36,589 nucleotides of DNA from Clostridia bacterium (GTDB lineage Bacteria; Bacillota; Clostridia; Oscillospirales; CAG-272). This document shows, piece by piece, positions 24,096 through 32,483 of this stretch. The notes beneath the pieces were generated by a model. The model ran no database searches. It worked only from the letters and a program-made list of their open reading frames with translations, and had not been told where the DNA came from. The translations under genes and the position numbers were made by a program. Every line of letters begins with the position of its first letter. The first letter of the stretch is position 1. Location: contig JAFSSQ010000048.1 of assembly GCA_017450965.1 (NCBI GenBank), positions 1 through 36,589 on the forward strand, read 5' to 3'.

Positions 24096-27000
24096 ATGAA
24101 AAAGAAAGAGGACGCAACGGTCCGGTATCAGGATATCGTGATCCCGACCTACAAGCCGGGCAAGCCGGAAGACCTTCCGATGTTTTTTGAAAAAAAGCCG
24201 TATCAGGGCGCAAGCGGGCGGCTCTACCCGATCCCCTTCACGACCGAGATCAGCGATGAAAAGCAGGACGTGACCTATCGCGCGGCGATCCTGGAAAACG
24301 AGTACATCTATCTCGAGGTCCTGCCCGAGATCGGCGGGAAGGTCCAGCGCGCGCTCGACAAGACCACGGGCTACGACTTTATTTACTATAACAAGGTGAT
24401 CAAGCCCGCGATGGTCGGACTGGCCGGCCCGTGGGTCTCCGGCGGCATCGAGTTCAACTGGCCGCAGCACCACCGCCCCACGACCTTTATGCCGCTTGAG
24501 TCCGCGATCACCGAGGAAAACGGAGAAAAGACCGTCTGGGTCGGCGAGGTCGATCCCCTCTACCGTATGAAGGGGATGGCGGGCGTTACGATCGAGCCGG
24601 GCCGCTCCTATTTCAAGGCGAAGGTGCGTCTTTTCAACCGCACGCCCGTCGCGCAGCCCGTCATGTGGTGGGCCAACCTCGCCGTTGAGATCAACCGGGA
24701 CTACCGCGTCGTTTTCCCGCCGGACGTGGAATACGTCAACGACCACGACCGCCGCGCCGTGCTGGAGTGGCCGATCGCCCGCGGCGTTTACCATACCGCC
24801 CGCCCCTTCGATTTCGGCGAGGGAACGGATATCCACAACCTCTCGAACATCCACGTCCCGTCCTCTTATCTTGTTTCCAAAGGCCAGAGCGACGCGGACT
24901 TCATCTCCGGCTACGACGCAGGGAAGGACTGCGGCATCGTGACCGTTGCCGACCATCATATCTCCCCCGGCAAAAAGCTCTGGCACTGGGGCAACCACCC
25001 CTTCGGGGATAAATGGTGCTCCAACCTGACCGACGACGGCTCGCACTACGTCGAGCTGATGACCGGCGTTTATACCGACAATCAGCCGGACTTTACCTGG
25101 CTTGCGCCCTACGAAACCCGCGTCTTTGAGCAGTACTGGTACCCGGTGCGCGAGATCGGCGAGGTCAAAAACGCCACGATCGACGCCGCCGTCAACGTGG
25201 AAAAGCGCGGCTCAAAGATCTACGCGGGGATCTACGCGACCGGCGTGTTCAAAAACGCCCGCGTCCTCATTTGCGAAGGCGACAAGGTCCTTCTCGATAC
25301 CCGCGCCGACGTTGCGCCCGACAAGGTCTTTCAGACGGAGCTTCCCGCCCGCGGGGTCGACTTTACCCGCGTGACGCTTTTTTTCCTCTCCGCCGAGGGG
25401 AAGGAGCTGGTCGGATACCGCTATTATCAGAGAGGCGGGAAAAAGCCGATCGAGCCCCGCAAGCCAGCCCTGCCGCCGAAGGAGATCAAAACGAACGAGG
25501 AACTTTACCTCAACGGCAGACACCTCGAGCAGTACCGGCATTTTGCCTACGAGCCGACCGATTATTACCGCGAGGCGCTCTCCCGCGATCCGGGGGACGC
25601 CCGCTCGAATACCGCGATGGCGGGCGTTTCGCTCGCGCGCGGGGAGTTTGATCTGGCGATCGAATACGCCGACCGGGCGCTCAAACGCCTCTGCCTGCGC
25701 AACTTCAACCCCGAGGACACCGAGGCGCATTATCTCAAGGCGCTCGCGCTCCGGTATCTCGGCAGGGACGAAGAAGCGTACGACAGCTTTTTCGCCGCCT
25801 CCTGGAGCTACCGCTTTGCGGCGGCCTCTTATCTCGCGCTCGCGGAGCTCGACGCCAAACGCGGGGACAAAGCCGCCGCGCTGGAAAAACTGGAGATCAG
25901 TCTGTCCGCCAACGCCGTCAACCTGACCGCCCTGCGGCTGAAATCCCTGCTCACCGGCGATCCCGCGATCGAGGAAAAGATCGCCGCGCTCGATCCGCTG
26001 TGGGGCGCGGAGCCGGATAAGCACGAGTATTACATCGACCGGGCGATCGACTACGCGCGCGCCGGTCTGACCGATGCGGCGCTCGCAGAGCTCGCCAAGG
26101 CGGATCCCGCCAAGCCGGAGATCCTCTATTACAAAGCGTATCTCACCGGAGACCGCTCCTTCGCCGAGCGGGCGGAGGCCCTCGGGTGGGCGCTGACCTT
26201 CCCCGCGCGGCTGGAGGACATCGCCGTTCTTTCCTTTGCCGGGACCCCGATGGCGCATTACTACCTCGGCTGTCTCTATTACGACCGCCGCCGCTACGGA
26301 GACGCGATCGCCGAATGGAAAACCGCCGTTTCCCGCCGCCCCGACCTCGCGCCCGCCTGGCGCAACCTCGGGCTTGCCTATTACGACAAGCGGCGGGACT
26401 ACGGGAAAGCGCTCGACGCGCTGGAGAAGGCGCTCCGCTTTGCGCCGGACAACGCCCGGATCTTCTACGAGCTCGCTCAGCTCAAGAAAAACGCGGGCAG
26501 ACCGCTTGAAGAGCGGCTTGCGCTGCACGAGGCGTATCCCGCCCTTTCCGCCCGCCGCGACGACTGCACGCTCGACCGGTCCATCCTGCTCACCGAGCTC
26601 GGCCGCTACGACGAGGCGCGGGACGTGCTGCTCTCGCACCGCTTCCACACCTATGAGGGCGGGGAAGGGAACCTGACCCGCCACCACGCCTGGCTCTGCA
26701 CGCTCCGCGGGTTTGCGGCGCTCGCCGACGGCAAGCCGAAAAAGGCGCTCTCTGAGTTTGAAAAGGGCTTTACCTTTCCGCTCTGCTACGGCGAGGAAAA
26801 GAACTATTTCGCCCAGGAGTCGCACCTCAATTACGGCGCCGCCCTGGCCGCCAAAGCGCTGAAAGCGGATAAAAAATACAGAAGCTATCTGTCGGCCGCC
26901 GAGACCGATCACGCCGCGCCGACCGAGATCTCCTATTTCCGCGCGCTCGCGTACCGGGAAGCCGGCAAAGAAAAGGAAGCGGACGCCCTCCTGCACGACC

Positions 27001-27257
27001 TGCTTGAAACGGGAGAGAAGCTGATCCGCGACCGGGACGTTCCCGCTTACTACGGCGTCGGCTCTCCCTGCCCCTGCCCGTTCGAATATAACTTTGCGGA
27101 ACGCAATACCGTCAAAGGATCTCTCTTTGCCGCCTTTGCGCTCTTCGGGCTCGGCGACAGAGAAGAGGCGAAGCGCCGCGCCGCCGAGGCGGAGCGGCTC
27201 GACCCCGCCAACTTCTCGCTCTTTGTGTTCCGGCTGCTGGAAGACGGAGCGATATGA
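24096..27257 (+). CDS. DUF5107 protein with TPR-rich C-terminal half
   Basis: A 1053-residue protein with no signal peptide, so probably cytoplasmic. Residues about 30-355 form a DUF5107 domain, a beta-rich fold resembling aldose-1-epimerase/mutarotase-like sandwiches: LEVLPEIGGKVQRALDKTTG (74-92 region), SGGIEFNWPQHH (115-126) and DNQPDFTWLAPYETRVFEQYWYP (328-350 region). From about 470 to the end come TPR-type helical repeats, for example HYYLGCLYYDRRRYGDAIAEW and AWRNLGLAYYDKRRDYGKAL. Proteins with both parts occur near sugar-use genes in several phyla (family knowledge); activity is not established as far as I know. Start 24096 follows GAGGAAA. It overlaps the next gene by 4 bases. Confidence 0.85.
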   Translation: MKKKEDATVRYQDIVIPTYKPGKPEDLPMFFEKKPYQGASGRLYPIPFTTEISDEKQDVTYRAAILENEYIYLEVLPEIGGKVQRALDKTTGYDFIYYNKVIKPAMVGLAGPWVSGGIEFNWPQHHRPTTFMPLESAITEENGEKTVWVGEVDPLYRMKGMAGVTIEPGRSYFKAKVRLFNRTPVAQPVMWWANLAVEINRDYRVVFPPDVEYVNDHDRRAVLEWPIARGVYHTARPFDFGEGTDIHNLSNIHVPSSYLVSKGQSDADFISGYDAGKDCGIVTVADHHISPGKKLWHWGNHPFGDKWCSNLTDDGSHYVELMTGVYTDNQPDFTWLAPYETRVFEQYWYPVREIGEVKNATIDAAVNVEKRGSKIYAGIYATGVFKNARVLICEGDKVLLDTRADVAPDKVFQTELPARGVDFTRVTLFFLSAEGKELVGYRYYQRGGKKPIEPRKPALPPKEIKTNEELYLNGRHLEQYRHFAYEPTDYYREALSRDPGDARSNTAMAGVSLARGEFDLAIEYADRALKRLCLRNFNPEDTEAHYLKALALRYLGRDEEAYDSFFAASWSYRFAAASYLALAELDAKRGDKAAALEKLEISLSANAVNLTALRLKSLLTGDPAIEEKIAALDPLWGAEPDKHEYYIDRAIDYARAGLTDAALAELAKADPAKPEILYYKAYLTGDRSFAERAEALGWALTFPARLEDIAVLSFAGTPMAHYYLGCLYYDRRRYGDAIAEWKTAVSRRPDLAPAWRNLGLAYYDKRRDYGKALDALEKALRFAPDNARIFYELAQLKKNAGRPLEERLALHEAYPALSARRDDCTLDRSILLTELGRYDEARDVLLSHRFHTYEGGEGNLTRHHAWLCTLRGFAALADGKPKKALSEFEKGFTFPLCYGEEKNYFAQESHLNYGAALAAKALKADKKYRSYLSAAETDHAAPTEISYFRALAYREAGKEKEADALLHDLLETGEKLIRDRDVPAYYGVGSPCPCPFEYNFAERNTVKGSLFAAFALFGLGDREEAKRRAAEAERLDPANFSLFVFRLLEDGAI

Positions 27258-28702
27258 AACGCTTTTGCTCTTTCCTTCTTGTATTGATCTTCGCGCTCTC
27301 CGTTTTCTCCGGCTGCGGCGGCTCCGCCGCGCCGGAAACGGAGAGCGCCCTGCCGGAGAGCACCGCCTCTCCTACCTCTCCCATTCCCGACGACGCATAC
27401 TATGACGGCTATACCTTTACCGTCCTGGTCGCCGGCGGCGGATCGGAAAACGATTTTTCCCATGAAAACGGGAAAACGCCCGCTCTGAGCGAGGCGCTCT
27501 ACCGGCGCAACCGCGCGGCGGAGGAAACGCTCGGCATTCTGATCAAAACAAAGGAAAGCTTCGGCTATCTTTCCCCCGCGACGAGGGGAACGGGGTATGA
27601 CGCGCTCGTTAAGTCCTATTACGCCAAAACCTGCGATTACGACCTCGCCGCAGTCGGCGCGTACGACGCGGCGGTCCTCGCCTGCTGCGGGCTTCTTTCG
27701 GATCTGAAGACCCTTCCGGGACTCGATCTCTCGCGCGAGTGGTGGGACGCTTCCGCCGAAAAAGATCTTTCCCTGTGGGAAAACGTCTTCTTTACCTCCG
27801 GCGATCTGCTCCTCTCGCAGGCGGAGCGTACCGCCTGCGTCCTTTCCTTTGACGGTCTTCTCACGGACGGAGAGATAAGCGACCTTTACGCAAGCGTTCT
27901 TTCCGGCCGCTTCACCTGGGACAGCCTTGCAAAAACGGCGCGGGAGGTTCTCTCCCGGACGGATCCCGCGGCGTCTTGCCGCGCGGTGATCACCTCGAGC
28001 GGGTCTTTGCTCGCGGCGCTGCACGGCGCCGGCGTTCGCATCGCACGGACGGACGGGGAAGGGCTTTTCACCCTTTCGCTCGACGCGTCCGCGGGGCGTG
28101 CTTTCTCCGCGTGCGCTTCCGTTCTTCTGGATCCCGGGCTCTGCTATACGCCGCAGCGGGAGACGGACGCGGTCGGCGCGTGGGAAGCGGAGCGGGACAA
28201 CGCCTTTGCCGCCGGGAACGCGCTTTTCTGCCTGACGACGCTTGCCGCCGTGCCGGGACTGCGGGAACGGGGCGTTTCCTTTTCCGTTCTCCCTTACCCG
28301 ACGGCACAGGAGGGACGGTTGTGTGAAAGCAGCGTCGATCCGCGCACCGCGCAGATGATCTGCGCCCCCTATCTGCTGGAAAACGCAAAACGCACGGGCG
28401 TCGTTACCGAGGCGCTCGCGTATCTGACGAACCGGGAAGTCCGTCCTCTGCTTATCGAGCTTTACCGCGGCGCCGGAAAGGGAAGCGCGGAAACGCAGGA
28501 CGAGATCCTCGCCCTCCTTTTCGGGCGGCACAGTTACGATTTCGGAGAGTTCTTCGGCTTCGGCGATTACGCGTATGCGACCGCCGCTCTCACCGACCCC
28601 GAGGGGTGGGACGCGATGATCGGAGCGGGACGGGAGACGGCAGAAGAACAGATCGCGCCGATCAACGCCAAACTGGCGGAGCTCTACCGGGGCGTCCGCT
28701 GA
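27254..28702 (+). CDS. Solute-binding-protein-like lipoprotein without adjacent permeases
   Basis: A 482-residue lipoprotein (signal peptide 1-20, Cys21 after VFSG) followed by an Ala/Glu/Ser/Thr/Pro-rich linker (about 24-45). The rest resembles the family-1 solute-binding proteins common in gut Clostridia, for example DGYTFTVLVAGG, ALYRRNRAAEETLGI and DYDLAAVGAYDAAVLACCG. In this type the latter phrase lies in the hinge or ligand region. The ATG lies in the stop of the DUF5107 gene (ATGA), so translation is coupled. No permease is close by; it may serve permeases elsewhere or act as a surface glycan-capture protein. Assignment is by pattern only. Confidence 0.78.
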   Translation: MKRFCSFLLVLIFALSVFSGCGGSAAPETESALPESTASPTSPIPDDAYYDGYTFTVLVAGGGSENDFSHENGKTPALSEALYRRNRAAEETLGILIKTKESFGYLSPATRGTGYDALVKSYYAKTCDYDLAAVGAYDAAVLACCGLLSDLKTLPGLDLSREWWDASAEKDLSLWENVFFTSGDLLLSQAERTACVLSFDGLLTDGEISDLYASVLSGRFTWDSLAKTAREVLSRTDPAASCRAVITSSGSLLAALHGAGVRIARTDGEGLFTLSLDASAGRAFSACASVLLDPGLCYTPQRETDAVGAWEAERDNAFAAGNALFCLTTLAAVPGLRERGVSFSVLPYPTAQEGRLCESSVDPRTAQMICAPYLLENAKRTGVVTEALAYLTNREVRPLLIELYRGAGKGSAETQDEILALLFGRHSYDFGEFFGFGDYAYATAALTDPEGWDAMIGAGRETAEEQIAPINAKLAELYRGVR

Positions 28703-28713
28703 AAGGAAAAACC

Positions 28714-29766
28714 ATGGATTTTTACGGGATCCTGCGGGAGCACGCCGCCCGCTATCCGGAGATGCGCCTGCGCGATCTCATGAAGCTCGCGTACCAGAGC
28801 GAGTTCGGATGCGGCCATTTCGCGGAGCGCGGCGCCGCGCGGGAGCGCCTTTGCGAGGAGTACGCCTCCTGCGGCCGGGACGGGCGCGAGCTTTTCGTCC
28901 CGCTCGGGGAGGGACGCGTCCGTTTGATGCTGGACGCCGCCGCGTTTCGCGAAACGGACCTTTCCCTTGCGGCGCGGCTCTTTGCCGCTTCCTCGGAGGA
29001 GGACGGAGCCGCCGGAGGGAGCGAGGCGGGATTCTCCGCGAAGACGCGGGAGATCCTCCGCGCGGCGCGGAACGGACTTTTCCCCCGCGTCTCCGCGCAG
29101 GAGGCGGCGGTCGGGCTCCGGGCGTACGCCGCCAGTGGGATCGGACCCGTTTCCCACAGTGAAGAATACCGCGCCGCTTACCGGCCGGCTTACCGCGTTC
29201 TTTCCCGCACGGCGGCGCGCGTCTTTTTTGCCGCCCGGGAGATCGAGCGGCGCCTTGCGGCGGGGGAACGCGTCGCCGTCGGGATCGACGGCCGCGCCGC
29301 CGCGGGAAAAACGACGGCCGCCCGCTTTCTCTCCGCCGCGTTCGACGCCGACGTGATCCACTGCGACGATTTCTTTCTCCCGCCCGCGATGCGGACGGAA
29401 GCGCGCCTTGCCGAGCCGGGCGGCAATCTCGACCGGGAGCGTCTTCTCGGCGTTCTCCGCGCGGCAAAGAAGGGAGACCCCTTTTCCTACGGGATCTACG
29501 ATTGCGCGCTCAAGCGGCAAAACGGCAGCCGCGCCCTTTCCGGGGCGCCGGTCCTTCTGGCGGAGGGCTCCTACGCCCTGCACCCCGATCTTTTTCCTTT
29601 TTACTCCGTAACGCTCTTTCTGGACGTTTCGCCGGACGAGCAGCGCCGGCGGATCCTTGCCCGCTCGCCCGATCTCGCGCCCCGCTTTTTCTCCGAATGG
29701 ATCCCGATGGAGGAGCGTTACGCCGAGGCGTTTTCTCTGCGCGAAAAAGCGGATTTTCTTCTCTGA
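28714..29766 (+). CDS. P-loop kinase-like protein (uridine-kinase fold) with N-terminal domain of unknown function
   Basis: A 350-residue protein. Residues about 185-350 form a P-loop phosphotransferase like uridine kinases: Walker A GRAAAGKT (193-200), HCDDFFLP (216-223) and a lid-like RRRILARSPD segment. Residues 1-170 form a separate Arg/Ala-rich domain, with MDFYGILREHAARYPEMRL and SEFGCGHF near the start, that I do not recognise; it contains GIGPVSHSEEYRAAYRPAYRV near 143-161. GAAAGGAAAAA lies before ATG 28714, and the gap from the binding protein is 11 bases, so it probably belongs to the same operon. The substrate is unknown; a sugar or nucleoside kinase role is inference. Confidence 0.78.
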   Translation: MDFYGILREHAARYPEMRLRDLMKLAYQSEFGCGHFAERGAARERLCEEYASCGRDGRELFVPLGEGRVRLMLDAAAFRETDLSLAARLFAASSEEDGAAGGSEAGFSAKTREILRAARNGLFPRVSAQEAAVGLRAYAASGIGPVSHSEEYRAAYRPAYRVLSRTAARVFFAAREIERRLAAGERVAVGIDGRAAAGKTTAARFLSAAFDADVIHCDDFFLPPAMRTEARLAEPGGNLDRERLLGVLRAAKKGDPFSYGIYDCALKRQNGSRALSGAPVLLAEGSYALHPDLFPFYSVTLFLDVSPDEQRRRILARSPDLAPRFFSEWIPMEERYAEAFSLREKADFLL

Positions 29767-29780
29767 TCTTCCGCCGGTTC

Positions 29781-29809
29781 TTGCAAAAGCGGAAGAGCCG
29801 TGTTATACT
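29781..29809 (+). promoter_or_regulatory. Promoter of the alpha/beta-hydrolase lipoprotein gene
   Basis: TTGCAA at 29781-29786 and TATACT at 29804-29809 are 17 bases apart, with TGT before the -10 (extended -10). GAGGTGA at 29830-29836 is the ribosome site. Confidence 0.8.
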
Positions 29810-29841
29810 GGAAACGACAAACACTATATGAGGTGATTTTT

Positions 29842-30759
29842 ATGAAGCGCATCGTTACTTTCCTTCTTTCCGCGTTGATCCTGTTGTCCGTTTTCACGGC
29901 GTGCGCGGGCGGGAAACCCGCGGAAACCGAAAAACCGGCGGAAACGACCGCCGTGCCGGAGACCGAGGCGGAGACCGAGCCGGAAACGGCGCCGGAGACC
30001 GAGCCGGAGACGGCTCCTCCCGCCGTGACCGAACTGAAGATGGGCGCCTGGAACAATTCAAACACGCTCAAAGAGGCAAAGAAGTTCTCGCTCCCCTATC
30101 AGATCTATCTGCCCGCCGATTACACGCCGGACAAGAGCTATCCGGTGCTTTTCTACCTGCACGGTAACGGCTCCCGCGGTACGAACAACACCACCCAGAT
30201 CACCAACGACAGCGCGGAGATCCTGAAGCGGATCCGGAACTCCGCCGCCTATAAGGGCGAGGTCATCATGATCGCGCCGCAGTGCAGCACCAGCACCCAA
30301 TGGGTCTCCTGCGACTATAAGGTCGGCAACTATACCACGACCGCCAAACCGGCGGCGTGCCTGCAGACGGCGATCGAGATTTTCGACTACTGGACGGCGA
30401 TGCTCTCCACCGATCCCGCCCGGTATTATCTCTACGGCAATTCGATGGGCGGCTTTGCCTGCTGGGATCTGATGGGGCGGTTCCCGGACCGCTTTGCCGC
30501 CGCCGTGATCGTGGCGGGCTGCGGCGACCTTGCCAAAGCGCCGGAGATCAAGGATCTTGCCATCTGGATCCACCACGGCACCGTGGATTCCACCGTCCCC
30601 TATTCGGGCAACGAAAAGATGTATAACGCCCTCAAGACGGCGGGCGCGGGGGATAACGTCATCCTCACTCCCTACGCCGGGAAAGGGCACACCATCTTCA
30701 AGGAGGTCGGCGCCAACGCCGAGGTTCTGAAGTGGATGTTTGAACAGAAAAAAGGCTGA
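29842..30759 (+). CDS. Alpha/beta-hydrolase (esterase-like) lipoprotein
   Basis: A 305-residue lipoprotein, Cys21 after FTA in the lipobox region, with a Glu/Thr/Pro-rich linker (about 25-60). The catalytic triad is well placed for a polyhydroxybutyrate-depolymerase/feruloyl-esterase-type hydrolase: Ser201 in GNSMGG, Asp249 in HHGTVDSTVP and His283 in GKGHTIF; the oxyanion region is FYLHGNGSRG. Such enzymes cleave ester side groups from plant polysaccharides or related substrates (family knowledge); the actual substrate is unknown. Start 29842 is chosen from GAGGTGA and the signal peptide; an earlier start would overlap the promoter. It follows the kinase-like gene by 75 bases and is transcribed separately. 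Confidence 0.9.
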   Translation: MKRIVTFLLSALILLSVFTACAGGKPAETEKPAETTAVPETEAETEPETAPETEPETAPPAVTELKMGAWNNSNTLKEAKKFSLPYQIYLPADYTPDKSYPVLFYLHGNGSRGTNNTTQITNDSAEILKRIRNSAAYKGEVIMIAPQCSTSTQWVSCDYKVGNYTTTAKPAACLQTAIEIFDYWTAMLSTDPARYYLYGNSMGGFACWDLMGRFPDRFAAAVIVAGCGDLAKAPEIKDLAIWIHHGTVDSTVPYSGNEKMYNALKTAGAGDNVILTPYAGKGHTIFKEVGANAEVLKWMFEQKKG

Positions 30760-30765
30760 TCAATG

Positions 30766-30808
30766 AAAAAGCGCCGGACGTCCGAAAGGACGCCCGGCGC
30801 TCTCTTTT
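30766..30808. terminator. Bidirectional terminator between the hydrolase and nuclease genes
   Basis: A long stem, 30770-30777 with 30794-30801 and 30779-30783 with 30788-30792, with one internal mismatch and a GAAA tetraloop. CTCTTTT follows on the + side and an A-run (30766-30770) gives a T-run on the minus side. Confidence 0.88.
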
Positions 30809-30814
30809 CGTTTG

Positions 30815-31510
30815 TTACGTCGCGGTCTCCCGCGCCTTTCCCGTCGCGTAGTCGATCTCAAAGCCCGGCTGAACGTTGAAGCAGAACACGTGGAAGGAGA
30901 TCCCCTTGCCCCCGTCCTCAAGGGAGAGAGCTTCTAACTCCACGCCGCGGCAGAGCAGCTCGTCGCCGACAAAGAGCGGCGTGGCGCGGTAGAGGACGTG
31001 ATACCCCGTTTCCCGGATAAAGTCGGCCACCGCCGTTTCGTAGGGGAGCATCCCGGATACGTTCATCTCGCGCGTTCCCGTTACGAGATTACACTCGTTT
31101 GCGTTCTCGCCCGAGAGAAGATAGCCGATCAGATGGCAGCGGTTGTAGAGATAGCCGCCGTCGACCCGTTCGCTTTTGATGAGATGCCAGCCGGTCGGCT
31201 TGATCATCCCGATCGAGGAGCGCGGCTCGGTGGGCATCGTTTCGCGGGAGAGATTGGCCAAAGCGGGACCGCACCGCCCGAGCGGGTCGAGCGGCGCGTA
31301 GATCTCAAAGGAGTTGAGCGAGCTTTTCTGCCGGTCGGTAAACGACGGCTCGTTTCCCTCCATGACGGCGGAGCTTTTCCCCTCGTAAACGGGGATTCCG
31401 CTCTCGTCAAACCGGACCTGTGCCGGGCGGTATTCTTTCGCGCCCGCGCAGCCCGCAAGCAGCAAAAGCGCGAGAAAGAGGGAGAAAAGGCGCAGAGACG
31501 TTCGTTTCAT
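30815..31510 (-). CDS. DNA/RNA non-specific endonuclease-like lipoprotein
   Basis: A 231-residue lipoprotein, lipobox LAGC with Cys21. The rest matches secreted His-Me-finger nucleases of the NucA/EndA type: YNRCHLIGYLLSGENANECN (122-141) with presumed general base His126 and metal-ligand Asn141, followed by LVTGTREMN (142-150). The usual motif is DRGH; here it reads NRCH, but the catalytic His and the downstream Asn and TGTR.MN region are kept, so activity is plausible. The ATG lies in the stop of the VanZ-like gene (ATGA). It would degrade extracellular nucleic acids for nutrients or in competence, which is inference. Confidence 0.87.
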   Translation of the reverse strand: MKRTSLRLFSLFLALLLLAGCAGAKEYRPAQVRFDESGIPVYEGKSSAVMEGNEPSFTDRQKSSLNSFEIYAPLDPLGRCGPALANLSRETMPTEPRSSIGMIKPTGWHLIKSERVDGGYLYNRCHLIGYLLSGENANECNLVTGTREMNVSGMLPYETAVADFIRETGYHVLYRATPLFVGDELLCRGVELEALSLEDGGKGISFHVFCFNVQPGFEIDYATGKARETAT

Positions 31511-31977
31511 GCGCGGCGTTTCCTCTTTTTGATTAGCAGAACGAGCAGATAGACGAGGGAACCGGCCAGCATCCCGCACAGAGCGCCGGCAAAGTCGATC
31601 CACACGTCGGAAACGAGCGGGCCGCGCTCGGCAAAGATCTGGATTGTCTCGTCCGTGAGGGCGGCGAGCAGCGCGTAAAAGGCGGCGGCGAGGAGCCGCC
31701 GGCCGGCAAGCCCGAGAGCGAGGGCGAGACAAAAAAGCTCGCAGCCAAGCAGAGAAAACTCAAAAAAGTGCGCCGTCTTGCGGACGAGCCGGTCGGTCAC
31801 GTTTCCCTTGCCGACGACTTTTTCCAGGACCGGCCTCACAAACTCCGTGACCCGGGCGCTCTGTTGGGAGGAAGTCTCTACGGATTTCACGGACTGGCTC
31901 CAGATCAAGGCGGAGGTCAGCGCGATCGCGATCACAAGCAAAACGCTGATCGGGCGGACGGAGCGCGGTTTTTTCAT
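31507..31977 (-). CDS. VanZ-like membrane protein
   Basis: A 156-residue membrane protein with four hydrophobic segments (about 10-28, 70-90, 92-108, 125-148). It carries the conserved VanZ residues: KTAHFFEF (67-74) with His70, DETIQIFAERGP (109-120) and DVWIDFAGALCG (124-135). VanZ relatives have been linked to lipoglycopeptide resistance but most have no known role. Start 31977 gives the shortest form with full helices and has GAGGATA upstream; an upstream in-frame ATG at 32025 would put the gene start at the promoter -10 and is rejected. The nuclease gene overlaps the end, so the two are one operon. Confidence 0.9.
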   Translation of the reverse strand: MKKPRSVRPISVLLVIAIALTSALIWSQSVKSVETSSQQSARVTEFVRPVLEKVVGKGNVTDRLVRKTAHFFEFSLLGCELFCLALALGLAGRRLLAAAFYALLAALTDETIQIFAERGPLVSDVWIDFAGALCGMLAGSLVYLLVLLIKKRKRRA

Positions 31978-32006
31978 AACGGTATCCTCGTTTGATAGAT
32001 AGAAAC

Positions 32007-32035
32007 ATTTTATCACACGGCGCATAGTCTGTCAA
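32007..32035 (-). promoter_or_regulatory. Promoter of the VanZ/nuclease operon
   Basis: On the minus strand a perfect TTGACA (32035-32030) and TAAAAT (32012-32007) are 17 bases apart, with TGA before the -10 (extended -10). Confidence 0.88.
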
Positions 32036-32054
32036 TATAAAAGGGGGGTGCGCC

Positions 32055-32483
32055 GTGAAGGAAAAAACGAGGAGCTTCGGTTGGAAGGTGGGCGGGGTTC
32101 TGGTCAAAAAACCGCTGATTTTACTGCGCGGCAGGATGCCGGAGGAACGGCTCGGAGAGGCGGCGGCATCGGCGGGGGCGCTCTCCTGCGTTCTCTTTCT
32201 TTGGCGGGGCGGGGAACTTTCCTGCGCGCTCCCTCCCTGCGGGGCGAGGATCCTTGCCGGCCGGATGCCGGTCGCGGAAACGGCGGCGTGCGGCGCCGTG
32301 ACCCTCTTCGGGCTCGGGCTGGAGGATCCCGACTTCAGCGAACGGGCCCTCGCGCTCCTCGGGGAGGCGGAGATCCCCTTTTTCGGGGTCTCGCGCTCGG
32401 AGATCGGCTGGACCGTCCTTGTGCCGGAGGAGCGGACCGGGCGGTGCGCCGCGCTCTTTTCTTCGCTGATCTCTCCGCGCTGA
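32055..32483 (+). CDS. Small ACT-like protein (aspartokinase C-terminus-like), GTG start
   Basis: A 142-residue protein read from GTG at 32055, preceded by AAGGGGGG. The C-terminal half (about 78-140) resembles the second ACT repeat of aspartokinases: AVTLFGLGLEDPDFSERALALL, then IPFFGVSRSEIGWTVLVPEERTGRCAALFSSL. No kinase domain is present. ACT domains bind amino acids and usually regulate enzymes; this one may be a free sensor (inference). Its 3' end overlaps the convergent AGCS symporter gene by 149 bases. Codon use with many G/C third positions fits a real gene. The ACT assignment is by pattern, so moderate. Confidence 0.65.
   Translation: MKEKTRSFGWKVGGVLVKKPLILLRGRMPEERLGEAAASAGALSCVLFLWRGGELSCALPPCGARILAGRMPVAETAACGAVTLFGLGLEDPDFSERALALLGEAEIPFFGVSRSEIGWTVLVPEERTGRCAALFSSLISPR

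Noticed and set aside
28778..29467. Antisense 229-codon open frame over the kinase-like gene
   Set aside because: The translation is almost entirely Arg, Pro, Gly and Ser, a typical shadow of GC-rich coding DNA.
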